Source of the DNA: Lineus longissimus
Taxonomy: Eukaryota > Nemertea > Pilidiophora > Heteronemertea > Lineidae
DNA length: 64,000 bases
Reading direction: 5' to 3'
NCBI RefSeq assembly: GCF_910592395.1
Contig: NC_088325.1
Span: 3,193,501-3,257,500, forward strand
The notes under the pieces were generated by a model. The model was not told the DNA's origin. It did not search any database and saw only the letters and a program-made list of their open reading frames with translations. Made by a program: the position numbers and the translations under genes. This document shows positions 34,085 through 44,861 of this stretch, one piece after another. The number at the start of each line of letters is the position of its first letter. Position 1 is the first letter of the stretch.

Positions 34085-35203
34085 TCAATAAAATAATGGG
34101 CCAGAAAACTTGGCCTGCAGGGCTTTTTCGCGTAATGGCAAAAGCACTAGGACCTGATCCCCAGGACTGAAAGTCCTTTCCATGCTCTTCTTATCGTACC
34201 AGGACTTCATCTTTGATTGCGTTTCCCCAAGATTAGATTCTGCCATCTCGCCAGCTTCAGACAACTTTAGTCTAAAGTCTGCAACATAGTCCAAAATATT
34301 CACTTCCTTGTCTAAATCATCTTCATTTAACCATGATTCTTTTAACAATCTGAGAGGACCACGGACTCCATGTCCAAACACAAGTTCAAATGGACTGAAC
34401 CCTAAAGACTCCTGCACGCATTCTCGTGCAGCAAATAACACTAAAGGTACACCTTCATCCCACGACTTCTTATGGTCAAAACAGTATGCTGTTAACATGT
34501 TTTTTAATGTGGCATGGAACCGTTCCAATGCACCTTGGGATTCTGGGTGGTAAGCACTGGAAGTTAGGTGGTTAATCCCCAACTGATCCATGACTTGGGC
34601 AAAAACCTTGGACATGAAATTGGACCCTTGGTCCGACTGTAACGCGTGCTTGGGTAACCCTACCCAGCTGAAGAATTTTACCAAACTTTTTATGACAGAC
34701 TTGGCTGTTATATTCCTCAGAGGGAATGCCTCAGGGAACCTGGTTGAGGTACACATGATTGTCAACAGGTACTGGTTTCCACTAGAAGTCCTAGGAAGCG
34801 GACCTACACAGTCTATCAAAATCTTTGCAAAAGCTTCCCCTACAGAAGGTATAGGATGGTGTGGAGCGGGAGGGATACCTGGTTAGGTTTGTCAACCATT
34901 TGGCAGGTGTGGCATTGTCTACAATACCGTACAATGTCAGATCGAAGACCTGGCCAAAAAATGCATTAATATGCGATGGTAAGTTTTTGTGATGCCTAAG
35001 TGTGCACCCATTAGCGAACCGTGGGCCATTTTCAGTACTTCTGATCTGCGTGATTTTGGAACCACAATCTGGTGTCTATAGCGCCAGCTTTCATCACAAG
35101 CTGCATCAGGAGGTCGCCAACTCCTCATAAGGACGCCTGATTTTTTATAGAAAAACACTGGTTCCTTCCCCGCTCTTACACAACTCCCTGATCTCTGGAT
35201 CAC
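34085..35203 (-). pseudogene. Integrase of the Gmr1-like element, frameshifted
   Basis: The N-terminal zinc-binding domain is at about 35090-34880: H in KMAHGSLMGAHLG, then CRQCHTC in a shifted frame near 34910. The DDE core is open in 34819-34085: first Asp in MIDCVGPLP, second in QSDQGSNF, Glu in ESQGALERFH. The C-terminal GPY/F-like domain continues across 34085 into the next frame (KVNDLNYVV, then LCHVNMLKKYN). Integrase inserts the cDNA into host chromatin. The catalytic triad is present, but the domain is split by a frameshift near 34880-34940. Confidence 0.85.
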
Positions 35204-35629
35204 CGTCCTGCTCTTTGATCAGGAGATCTATACTAGTAGGCAAAACACTGACGTTGTTACAATCGCCCTCAACGTCAGTTGACGGGTTACCGGAACAATC
35301 TTTTCCGACAGTACTAGCATCTTCTATGATTACACAGTCATCATCACTATCATCTATCACAATAGGCTCTTTCGCCTTACCCAACTCGCTTTGAGTTTCA
35401 CATCTACATAATCATGATCAACATTCTAATCAAAAATGTTACAATCCTCAAGCATGCCAAGATAATTTTCTGGATCACTTGGTGTATTTTGAGCAGCCAA
35501 CGACTTTGCTCTAGTCATAACACATGAGGGGAAAATACCAGGAAATTCTTCCTCCAACAGACTAGTGTTGTTCTCAGATACAGGCTTTACAGTCAAAATT
35601 GGTTGAACCTTAACCAAACCACCAGCCAA
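35145..35629 (-). pseudogene. Linker between protease and integrase, fragmented
   Basis: Two short frames (35629-35426 and 35384-35145) carry acidic segments such as IVIDDSDDDCVIIED. This linker has no recognised enzyme motif. Its fragmentation shows at least two frameshifts. Confidence 0.5.
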
Positions 35630-36195
35630 ATCGTTACCAAGTATAAAATCAACAGGTGATGAACAGGCGATGACTGTCGAACACCTACTAAAGCATCACC
35701 GTTAAAAACATTACAATTGAGAACAATGTTATGTAACGGTACAGCAAGAGGGTTGAGCCCAACCCCTTCAATAAACATAGTTTGGTCAGTGTCGGACCAT
35801 GGGCCTAACCCAACAACATTCTCTAAAATGAGGCTCTGAGAAGCCCCAGTGTCTCGTAAAACTTTCATCGGTACTTTTTTGTCTCCCACAGACACATAAC
35901 CCTCAGACACAAATGGTCTGTACTGCTCACTGATCTCATCAGACACTCTTTGCCAATTAGTACTAACCAAAGCATTTGGCGAGTTCTTATTGTTACCTGA
36001 ATTTTTCCTTGCAAGGATTGTGCAGTCTGCCATTCTGTGCCCTTCCTTTTTACAATAGAAACACGACATTTTGACATTTGGTTTGGACACACTCGAATCA
36101 GAAATACCAGAACTATTTGAGTAACCGTGGCTTCTCTGTGCCCCACTGGCAGAAACCCCACCAGCACTAGTTGCCAGAGTTTTAGACTCACTCAC
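35593..36195 (-). CDS. Zinc knuckle and protease part of the Gmr1-like element
   Basis: A 200-codon frame. A CX2CX4HX4C zinc knuckle (CFYCKKEGHRMADC) lies at about residues 44-57, which binds the RNA genome. A retropepsin motif LRDTGASQSLI with catalytic Asp is at about 113-123. After about residue 170 the expected frame moves elsewhere, so the last part is probably a shifted reading. The start is not ATG, consistent with this being the continuation of Gag. Confidence 0.75.
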   Translation of the reverse strand: MSESKTLATSAGGVSASGAQRSHGYSNSSGISDSSVSKPNVKMSCFYCKKEGHRMADCTILARKNSGNNKNSPNALVSTNWQRVSDEISEQYRPFVSEGYVSVGDKKVPMKVLRDTGASQSLILENVVGLGPWSDTDQTMFIEGVGLNPLAVPLHNIVLNCNVFNGDALVGVRQSSPVHHLLILYLVTIWLVVWLRFNQF

Positions 36196-36922
36196 CCTTC
36201 TTTTGTGACCTAAACGTTTGCCTGTATGCTTCAGGCACCACCTCGTACGCTTTCAAAATAGCCGCTTTTACCGCTGGATAGTCAAATGAATGGTCTAACG
36301 ACAGACTAGAATAGGTCTCTTGAGCCTTCCCTTTCGAAACACTCTGGACCAACAATGCCCAATGATCCCTCGGCCATGCCAAATTTGTGGCTACCTTCTC
36401 AAAATGTGCAAAAAACTTGTCAACATATTTGTCATCAAATGGCGGGACCAACCGTACATTTCTACTAGCATGAAAAGTGCGTCCCATACCAACACCACGA
36501 GCGGTAGCTCGATGCCTTTGCTCCGCTAACTCTGCCTCACGTAATCTAACCGCTTGTTCTACTTCCTTTTCTTTCAGAGCAAACATCTGCTCAGTCTCTA
36601 CACTTTTCATTTTGATTTGAAAGTCTAACTCCTTCTCACGCATTAGGAAGTTTTGCTTCATTTCGGCCAATTTGAGGCGTGAGAGAGTGACAGCCTCACT
36701 CTCATCCTCCTCATTCTCATCCACCACCTCAAACTGAATCTCATTCACAACACCTGCTTTCACAAGCTCGTCCACCAACCGACTCAAAAATTGAGTCCTC
36801 TTCAACTTCGGATCAATGACCACCTTATAATGAGTAGCCAAAGCCACCAAATCAGCTTTCTTATAGGTTTCTAAAAGATCCCACTGTGGATCCGCTACAA
36901 ACTCTTTTACATCAAAAGGCAT
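36188..36922 (-). CDS. Gag N-terminal part of the Gmr1-like element
   Basis: A 244-codon frame starting MPFDVKEFVADP. It contains a helical N-terminal segment (about 20-60), a long charged coiled-coil-like stretch (about 75-135, rich in Glu, Lys and Leu) and a capsid-like region with PPFDDKYVDKFFAHFEKVA (about 160-180) and YRQTFRSQKK near the end. Gag coats the RNA genome and forms the particle. The frame stops at 36188 and overlaps the next frame by 8 bases; related Gag proteins usually continue, so an internal deletion or frameshift is likely here. Confidence 0.8.
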   Translation of the reverse strand: MPFDVKEFVADPQWDLLETYKKADLVALATHYKVVIDPKLKRTQFLSRLVDELVKAGVVNEIQFEVVDENEEDESEAVTLSRLKLAEMKQNFLMREKELDFQIKMKSVETEQMFALKEKEVEQAVRLREAELAEQRHRATARGVGMGRTFHASRNVRLVPPFDDKYVDKFFAHFEKVATNLAWPRDHWALLVQSVSKGKAQETYSSLSLDHSFDYPAVKAAILKAYEVVPEAYRQTFRSQKKGE

Positions 36923-37604
36923 GGTTACATTATGTACACTGTGTTCAGAGTAAATACTCAGGCTGAGTCAAAAGTATGATACTACATACACTGCCAGGTA
37001 AAAAGTGTAAGAAATACTGTACACAGCTACAGAACCATCACCAAAAGAACAAGCAGTCAGATTCTCACTAAAAATAATAAATCCGGAATATGACAGATTT
37101 ATAACACAGACAGTTGCTGCGTCTGAAACTCACATAAAAGACAAGTTTAGCCTACTCAACATATTTTACATATATCACCCAAAATATGGAACTGCATGAC
37201 AAGACACAAAAATACACAAATCCTGTGTAGGCCCTACAACAAATCTTAGCGTTTGCTATTGAAGAAGTTCAAAACTTGACACACATTCGCAAAAAGTGGC
37301 GATCAGAAGTAAAATCTCACAAAAGTAACACTTGACACTTGCGTGGCCAGTAATTTACCACATCAAACTTATGTTACAGTTAGTACCGGTACGGTACACA
37401 GATAAGTCACAAATGGACATCACAAAGTTCAACACACTCTTGAACGAGAGCGACAAACTTTCGCCCGAAATTGCAGTGCAGTGTTGTGCATGCATGAACA
37501 CGTGCCGTTTATAAAATTACAAAAACGTACAGGAAATGTACATGAAAAAAGCACGTGGGTACGGGATATGATGGCGGTGAAACATTTGGGAAAATCGATC
37601 TTGG

Positions 37605-37622
37605 TTCCCGGCCGAGCCCCCA
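37605..37622 (-). other. Primer-binding site, tRNA-Pro type
   Basis: On the coding strand TGGGGGCTCGGCCGGGAA lies 3 bases inside the 5' LTR. It differs at one position from the tRNA-Pro site used by many vertebrate gammaretroviruses (established knowledge). Confidence 0.75.
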
Positions 37623-37625
37623 ATT

Positions 37626-37869
37626 TGTTACGATAGGTCTTAGTCAATCACACAAAACGTAACTTAAAATGAACTACACAAGTCCATTGCACAAATGAAC
37701 ACAAGATCGATTCAAAGAACTACCGATAAGTGTATTTAAAACTGGTACAAAAACTATTATAGAGAATTTACATCTTTTGACAGAAACGCCATCCCACCCG
37801 ACGACTTGCATCGTCTCCAACCAATTCCTAACCGGCCGGGATGACCGAAGACAACCGAAGGAGGTCACA
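37626..37869 (-). repeat. 5' LTR of the Gmr1-like element (244 bp)
   Basis: TG...CA ends. Full length compared with the other LTR. Confidence 0.9.
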
Positions 37870-38986
37870 ATACGTGTAGTCCAAGTTCAATATTGTCAAT
37901 GCGACGAGTTGTAAATGCTTATACATTTACAAACTTTCAAAAAAAGACTTCTTAAAAAAAGCTTACACATTTTAAAATAATAATTTGCCAGAAGATACAA
38001 AACCTTCATAAATCGTCAGAAAGGTTTTTAAGACAAGAAATATGAGTCCTCAAAAGAACATCGTTTCCAGGGAAACCGATCGGCTCCACCTGTTCGACCA
38101 ACTATGATTTGCAAAATGCAAGGCGGTACAAATTTCATGCCAAGAAGTTCACTTAAAACGTTGTAAAATGATGACTTTATCCAATGGCCTCTTTCGGTAA
38201 AAAAACTCCTAATTACATTAGAACCTCTTGGTAATATCCATGGAAATTAGCTGAGTTAATAGACTTTTGCAGTGCCTATCAATCGCGCCGGCTGAATCAT
38301 ATAAATATATACTATTAACATTGTGGCGGTGTAGTTCCCATTGTTTGCCCTCCCACTTCACACCACGTCAGTAAGTTTTATAAGTGCGGGAGGGCGTGCG
38401 ATAAGGAAAATGGCCAAACGGACGTCATCACCCCGGTTATTCAGATCTCAAACAGAGGGGCAACACCCATTCTGACCAGAGTTGCTGATGCCCGATTTTA
38501 TATGCACCAGCGAAGATTTTTCAATAAGGCACCAGAAAATCTCTTTCAAAGTCAAGAAATCACCTGACCACGAACGATTAATGACTTCCTTCGGATCTCC
38601 GAACATTAACCAAGAGATTGACATCTGACACATATCATTTGATTCAGTAAGGTAGATTTAGGTAAAAGGCAGGCTCGCATTCAAAGATCGATAAAGACCA
38701 CTTTGTTTACATTTGATTCGGGCGAAACCACGGTCATTTGAATAACTCTAAATAAGCAAATAGGCTGAATAAGTAATGAATGCATTCCAAATCTTCCCTA
38801 AATCCTAATGCAAGCATTTAAATTACGAGATACAATGGTTTCCTGCAGTACAAGAGGATTTCATGATACTTCATAGAATATTTTCCATTGGGTGTATATA
38901 AATAATGACCCGATCGACTGTATGTGACTGTATGTGACTATGCAGACAACCAGGCTAGACCTAAAGAATAATCTAGTCCAGGTAAC

Positions 38987-39085
38987 CTAGACCCTATCCG
39001 CCGCAAAGCAGAGGGTCGAGGAAGCTTCGTTGGTTTACCCGAGGCGAACCTTACATTTTCAGTGCATACAGTAGATGCACTGTCA
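38987..39085 (+). ncRNA. Candidate structured RNA region (unit 5 start)
   Basis: The same block, with one mismatch in stem 1 (CCTAGACCCT arm). The third hairpin is intact with one loop change. Confidence 0.3.
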
Positions 39086-39484
39086 TTCCGAGCGCTCTAG
39101 TATTGCAGATTTTTCACTAGGATCGAGGTTACCCACCCGATAGAAAAACACATGACCGGACACCTGAATCTTACGCCCCCAATTCGAGTTCATGACGAGT
39201 TTATTGCCGTCAAGTACTCGACTCTGTAATGAGTGAATGGAGGAGACTGGTGAAAGAGTCTAAGAATAATCTAGAACGGAAGAAAACTGAAATCACAATG
39301 TTTTATGAATATTTATAGACTTTCCATTATGACCAACAGCCCCAATACATCAATCTATCATGTGTCACCTTCAATTCCCCATGGCGCAGTTGCCATCTTT
39401 TGATTTCAGTTGCCTCTATCAAGAACAACTCATACCAGTTAGCCCACACCAGTCTCCCTGGAAGAAACCTCTCGAAGAGTTTTG

Positions 39485-40973
39485 CTAACCAACTGGCGTA
39501 AACCGCCTAGCGTATTTTATTGTCTCCTTGCTCTGTCCTTTACCCATATCTTTAATAGTTCGTACGGGTGATAATAGAACGCTATTAGGTAGCATTACTA
39601 GTCTGCGTTCTTTTCGATATTTACTTTGTTTCCACGGTAACCCAATATGCCAATTCCTGACCGAAACAAAGGTCACCGTATTGATCTTTGTGACAGTTTT
39701 CAAAGGAGCTAAAGGAGAGCATATGTCTCTGATAAATGTTACACTGGAGAAGAAGTTTTTGTTTCCGTGTAAAAATAAAGTCGTTGATGCCTTTCGATAG
39801 TTCGAAAAGTATAAACAACGCGGGATCGAAAACACTTCCAATTGCGTTCTAGGCTTAGGGAAGGCACGATATAATGAAAAAAATCCTTTATCCTGACTTT
39901 TATAGAGTAAGATATGACCTTGTTGATTGACGCAATAATGTCCCTCGGTAGGCTGTCTTACTGTTTGCCAACTATTCAGTTTATAAGGCGCCTCCTGCCC
40001 GCCTATCCAAGTTATATTAGATACGGTGAGAATCTGACGACGCCAGGTCCGTTTGAGAAGACAAACTATTACAATGTTTTTTTTCAAGAGAAGCGGCTGG
40101 AAAAACACGGATCCCAAAGTTGAGCATGGGTGATGACGAGGTAGGATTATTTTATTATAACAACCAGATAATATATCAAGCAATGTAAGGACAACAGGTT
40201 CATATCCACTTCTCCGGCGCACGTGGTGGAACAGCCATAATTTCCCGTTGTGAATATCACTGAACATTTCAGTAAAACGAGAGGAAACAGACACATTATG
40301 AACGAGTGCGTAAACATTCCTTTGTTCAGGTTGGTAGACAAGTATATTTCTGAAGACATGAACATGTCCTCTATCATCTCGATGAACAAATAGTATCGAA
40401 TTAGAATTATCGTCAAACATAAACAGCCTCGCTTCATATTTATTCAAAATGACTGATACGGGGGGTTTGAAAACGACTGGTTCAGAAACTCTGTACGTTT
40501 GGGTTCTTTTTTCCTGAAAGAGCATTTGTTAGTAGATGAGAGCTGCACTGCTTTTCATTCTTGTTCCCACAGTACAGTGAGCCTTTAACCAGGGACCGAG
40601 AAACTTCTGGACGGAATGCCTGATGTTATGATTTACTGCCACAATTTGTATCATATTTGACTTTGAGACGGATTTTAGCTATGCCACGATCGAGTTTTGG
40701 CATGTGATAAAACCTTACCTCCAGCTGATACATAAGCCATCCTCTAGTAATCGTTACGTCTTCCATCTCCAAGCATGTTGCCTTCTCACTGTGCAGTCGG
40801 CAAACATGGCCGCCATTATGCCCTGGGGTATTAATAGTTTTGCAACTTAGCACCAAAAAGCAAACAAATGCGCAATGACACCTCGACCGCATGTTTTTAT
40901 CAGCAAAACTTGGCTGAATTATTTCTCGATCATGTGTAACCTTCTTGTAAATCCTGCTTTGGGTTGGCACCAT
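39485..40973 (-). CDS. Array gene copy F: two-exon, putatively secreted protein, divergent subtype
   Basis: Exon 1 is 40973-40719 and exon 2 is 40513-39485 (342 codons plus stop). The 205 bp intron has GTAAGG and TTTCAG ends in phase 0. The frame is open throughout. The N-terminal third of exon 2 (SKYEARLFMF-like region) and the C-terminal third match copies C and D closely. The middle, about residues 130-230 of the spliced product, is strongly divergent and resembles only copy G. Length changes are multiples of three. Preserved frame with a divergent middle suggests selection on a protein, but expression is unproven. The CCAAT box lies near 41106, about 130 bp upstream of the ATG. Confidence 0.6.
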
Positions 40974-41101
40974 TGTCAGTTATTGCAGAAAATGTACGAG
41001 ACCACTATATCAAAGACAAGGTATGATCATGACCACTGGGCAGTACGTATTAATAAACGTTGCATTAATACATCCAACATCTTGACCTAATTCAATCAAA
41101 G

Positions 41102-41114
41102 ATCTGATTGGCTT
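41102..41114 (-). promoter_or_regulatory. Conserved CCAAT box upstream of array gene
   Basis: On the minus strand the sequence AGCCAATCAGATC lies about 130 bp upstream of the exon 1 ATG of copy F. It is kept in the copies near 2238, 11707, 18331 and 28341, and mutated near 4275. It matches the NF-Y core RRCCAATSR. A weak GATATAG sequence sits about 35 bp before the ATG. The promoter role is inferred. Confidence 0.35.
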
Positions 41115-41234
41115 TTTCAAACAACAACATTTCAACATGAGAGAGCATCAGAACTATTTCTACGAAGCCAAAATTGTGCCGATATTTTACAAAAGCATGT
41201 AATTCAATTTGATAACAAGCATTTTTGCCGGCTA

Positions 41235-41513
41235 TTACTGTAGAAGAATTATAATAAAACACACCGTAGCAACACCTTGGGTACTTTTATTGAATTTCCC
41301 ATTTGTAAGCAACAAATTGGCGATGAATGTCCCGCCGGACAATTCAACTGGGTATTTCCGAGTATGATTAGGACAAGCGAACATTGCCGAAAGGAAGGGG
41401 ACTAAACTGAATGGGAGACTGCCGTACGAACGCACATGCTGAATCCAAACATGCTCGCTGCAGTGACGGCAAAGTCTCCACAAGTTGAACCTCTGCCCGA
41501 GATGCCACTTCAA
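41235..41513 (-). CDS. Small ORF conserved upstream of each array gene
   Basis: A 93-codon frame ending in KFNKSIQGVAT plus a hydrophobic tail recurs at the same place in the unit: 4564-4845, 11840-12040 (shortened by a frameshift), 18923-19288, 28487-28765 and here. It lies about 260 bp upstream of exon 1 of the array gene on the same strand. It could be a small separate gene, an upstream exon, or non-coding sequence that stays open by chance. Substitutions between copies are not clearly synonymous. I recognise no domain. Confidence that it is translated is low. Confidence 0.25.
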   Translation of the reverse strand: MKWHLGQRFNLWRLCRHCSEHVWIQHVRSYGSLPFSLVPFLSAMFACPNHTRKYPVELSGGTFIANLLLTNGKFNKSTQGVATVCFIIILLQ

Positions 41514-42749
41514 AGTTTATATTTCATTCCTTTATACTTAGTTTTTGCCATCTATAGTAGATCCTTTTATCACTTGAATTACTCTGAAACAGCGTAGTAA
41601 TTCAAATTACTATACCGGCTACTGGCCGCCGGATATTGACAATAGACTCGACGAAAATCTTTGTTGGTTTGTGAAATTAAGGGGCGAATTATTTGAAAGG
41701 CGCTGCTGCAGTTTCTTTGAAATCATTGCTAACGAATCTTAAAATTTCCTGCGTCATTATATCATGCGGATGAACGAAATCAATATATGCAGAGGTTTAG
41801 AGTTTTTCTGACAAATTTGTTCCATTTTTGGCCCACCTGGTATCATAAGGAACATGTTGTAGTTTCTTCTCCAAACTCGTGAGTGCCAGGAAGGCAGTAG
41901 GAATCAAATTCTCAATTCAAATGTCGGTAAGAAACGGCACTCGCAAGGCATTGGGAGCCTACATGCCGTCGACGTAACCGCTCACATACCGATTCCGATG
42001 GCCCAGTGGCCGAGGCATCCGCCTCAGAAATTGAACCGTGGTTTATGAAATTTGCCACTGTATACATGTACTTCCGGTAATCACCTATGCGCCGTCGACG
42101 AAAACGGAAAAGCTCACCTACCGATCCCGATTGCCCAGAGGTCCAGGCGACCGCCTCATAAATGGAAGGTCGAGCAGTCATGGAAGTAGAAGATACACCG
42201 TGCTTTATGAAATGTAGCATTCCACAATTAAAACACTCTCCCTGGTTCAGGAAACGAGACTACGCATCGATTTATTGATCAACAGAAAGATAATGTGTTT
42301 TTCACGATGTTGTATCCGATATCTCACTCATCGATCGAGTGCGGATTGAAACTAAATGCTGTATTGTTGGGAGACAATGCCCTCTAGAAAAATTTTTTTT
42401 TTTCTCTTGTAATGAGGGAAACAAGAAATACATACGTGTAGTCCAAGTTCAAAATTGTCATTGCGACGAGTTGTAAATTCATATATATTTACAAACTTTC
42501 AAAAAGTGACTTCTTAAAAAAAGCTTACACATTTTAGAATAATAATTTGCCATATGATACAAAACCTTCATAAATCGTCAGAAAAGTTTTTAAGACAAGA
42601 AATATGAGTCCTCAAATGAACAACGTTTCCAGGGAAACCGATCGGCTCCACCTGTTCGACCAATTATGATTTGCAAAATGCATGTCCGTACCAATTTCAT
42701 GTCAGCAAGTTCACTCAAAACGTTGTAAAATGATGACTTTATCCAATGG

Positions 42750-43082
42750 TCTTGTGCGAATGGCGGGCGGCGGGCGTATATATATATAGTGTATTTATTC
42801 ACTCCATACAGTCCAGCAAGGTATTCCAGGCTTCTCTACAAGCAGTAGGTCTAGTCCTCTCTCGAAGGTTGTCTTGGTTCTTGTGCACTTTAGCTATATC
42901 TTCTGAATACCCTACATACAAATTCTATTATACAAGTGTCTAACTAACATAACTCAATCACTCTAAGCCCATTCAGGATAGGCCATTGTTACCATTGTAA
43001 GTTCCATTCCTGATCGTGGTTTGGTCAGTTTCAGACCAGGGCAAGCACGACTGGCCAATCCTTAAAGGGAACATTTCCCACA
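42750..43082. other. Unidentified 330 bp insertion in array unit 5
   Basis: Other units run directly from CCAATGG to CCTCTT. Here about 330 bp intervene, starting with a G/C-rich GGCGGGCGGCGGGC block and a short TA repeat. No TIR, tail or target duplication is seen. Confidence 0.5.
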
Positions 43083-43600
43083 GCCTCTTGCGATAAAAGA
43101 ACTCCTTATTATATCAGAACCCCTTGGTAATATCCATGGAAATTAGCTGAGTTAATGGACTTTTGCCGTGCACATCAATCGTACCGGCTGAATCATATAA
43201 ATAGATACTATTAACATTGTAGCGGTGTAGTTCCCATTGTGTGCCCTCTCACTTCATACCAGGGGCCTGTTTCATAAAACTTTTTAACAGACTTCCTTCA
43301 AGGTACCATAAAGGAAGGATATAACGTCTATTTAAAGCTGCGTATTAAAAGCGTTTCATAACTCGTTTTTACTCTGCCATTACATTAAATTTAACAGGCC
43401 TGCCATTAGTAAATGATTGTATGGTGTACCTCATTGGTGAAAAAATAATAACTCGAACGCAGAGTGATTTATTGTGTTGAGATACCTAATACATGATCGA
43501 GCCGTGGTAAAATGTGTCAATTTCAGTGTCTTTGGTTCCTATACACTATATGAATGCCCTTTCGAAATACGAAACTTTCTTTCCATGCATTAATTCTGTG

Positions 43601-43770
43601 CCGGTGTGCAAGGGATAGTAGTCCTAGGGCTGATAGTCCGTGTAACAATAGCCCGCATTGCTAAATGTTTTGGTTAGGGTTAGCAGTACAATGGATCATG
43701 CTGCTTAATTGGTCAAATACAATGCTACCGGACTATGACTCCAGGGGGACTATATCCGCTGTCACACCGG
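43601..43770 (-). mobile_element. 170 bp MITE (CCGGTGTG family), copy 1, nested in Harbinger
   Basis: Imperfect TIRs CCGGTGTGNNAGSGGATA. The orientation is opposite to the three other copies. It lies just before the Myb-like ATG. Confidence 0.85.
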
Positions 43771-43774
43771 GAAC

Positions 43775-43849
43775 ATGGCCAAGAGACAGCGATCTCGCAA
43801 TTGGACTGATACTGAATTTGATGTTTTAGTGGAGTTCTACTCAGAACTC
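43775..43849 (+). pseudogene. Start of the Harbinger Myb/SANT-like gene, truncated
   Basis: MAKRQRSRNWTDTEFDVLVE is the beginning of a Myb/SANT-like DNA-binding protein; Harbinger elements need it as the second protein for transposition. After about 25 codons the sequence runs into the end of the convergent transposase gene. The rest of the Myb-like gene has been deleted. Confidence 0.65.
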
Positions 43850-43865
43850 AATTACAAGCTGGCGA

Positions 43866-44861
43866 ATTTGATTGCCGTTAACATCCATGTCTCGAGGAGG
43901 AAAGTCATCATCCCCTGCGTCATCATCAGAGTCCTCGTCATCATCGTCATCGTCATCTGAATCCTCCACTAAGGGCAATCTATCCCGGAAAGCAATGTTG
44001 TGGAGCAGGCAGCAGGGCTGAATAATAATGCTTGCCTTTTGTGGTGTGTATTGAATCTCCTTGCGGAGGCATCTGAACCGTTGCTTTATGAGATCGTTCT
44101 ATGATGCATCTGGCTCTTATTTGCATCCGCTGGAATGCCCTTTCCTGTCTGATTTGGGCATTGGCAAGAGGTGTCAGAAGCCACCTCTTGCCAGGATACC
44201 CCGAGTCTCCCAACATCCAACCATTCGGTGGATTGTTTTCAAATGCCTGGCCAAAGGCTGAACTGTGCAGAACGAAGGCGTCATGAGACCCTCCTGTAAA
44301 ACGTGCCACACAGTTATTTATGATCATATCCCAATCACAAACTAGCATGACATTAATGCTGTGGTATCCTTCCCGATTGATATACACGTTTTCGTTGATG
44401 TGAGGCTTGCGTATATACGACGATGGGTGCCATCGATCGATCCAATTACTCTTGGAAAACCCGTGTAATCAAAAAATTTGGTTTTGACCTTCTGGAGGTC
44501 CCTCTCGAAGTGAACGTGTTGGTTAATGCGTGCTGCAAACGCGGATGACACAGCGCCAATACACCTCGATATTGTCGCAGTGCTCACATGGTGAATATCC
44601 CCGATACTAGATTTTCATGCCCGGTTGCGAAATATCGTAATGCTATACACACTTGCAATGATACTGGGAGGGCGTCATTTCTCTGAGTAGGATGCTCCAA
44701 CTCCTCCGACAGCTGACGACAAAACCGAAACATATGTTCTTCGGGAAACGATATCTCTTGATGAATAAATAATCTCTCATGGAATTCAGCGGATTGAATC
44801 GATCCCTGAATACCCGTTCTCGTCGAAGATTTCGCCTATTCCGTTCCTGAATCAAGCGCAA
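43866..44861 (-). pseudogene. Harbinger transposase (HARBI1-like), frameshifted
   Basis: DDE_4-type transposase, which cuts and pastes the element. The N-terminal helical region (FNPLNSMRDYLFIKRYRF) is at 44861-44643, the DNA-binding-like segment and first catalytic Asp (VIGSIDGTHRRI) at 44587-44342, the second Asp (MLGDSGYPGK) at about 44200, and the Glu region (RARCIIER) at about 44095. A shifted frame then continues to CCLLHNIAFRDRLP and an acidic tail rich in Asp/Glu near 43960-43915. At least three frame changes separate the parts, so it is inactive. Confidence 0.88.

Larger units (their letters stand above)
29568..37869 (-). mobile_element. Gmr1-like LTR retrotransposon (integrase upstream of RT), defective
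   Basis: Flanked by ATAC (29564-29567 and 37870-37873). The 5' LTR is 37626-37869 (244 bp); the 3' LTR 29568-29715 lacks about 96 bp. The primer-binding site at 37605-37622 matches the 3' end of tRNA-Pro (TGGGGGCTCGGCCGGGA). A G-rich polypurine tract (AGTGGGGGGGA) precedes the 3' LTR. Coding order on the minus strand is gag, zinc knuckle, protease, integrase, reverse transcriptase, RNase H. Ty3/gypsy elements with this copia-like order are the Gmr1 group. The coding region has frameshifts and deletions and is split by a LINE. Confidence 0.88.
20558..39016 (+). repeat. Array unit 4 (two LTR elements inserted)
   Basis: A basic unit of about 4.2 kb has been stretched to 18.5 kb by a Ty3/gypsy element (21112-27047) and a Gmr1-like element (29568-37869), each with nested insertions. 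Gene copy E (27121-28231) is internally deleted. Unit sequence resumes at 37870 with the segment that followed ATAC at the insertion site, and runs to the next hairpin anchor. Confidence 0.85.
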
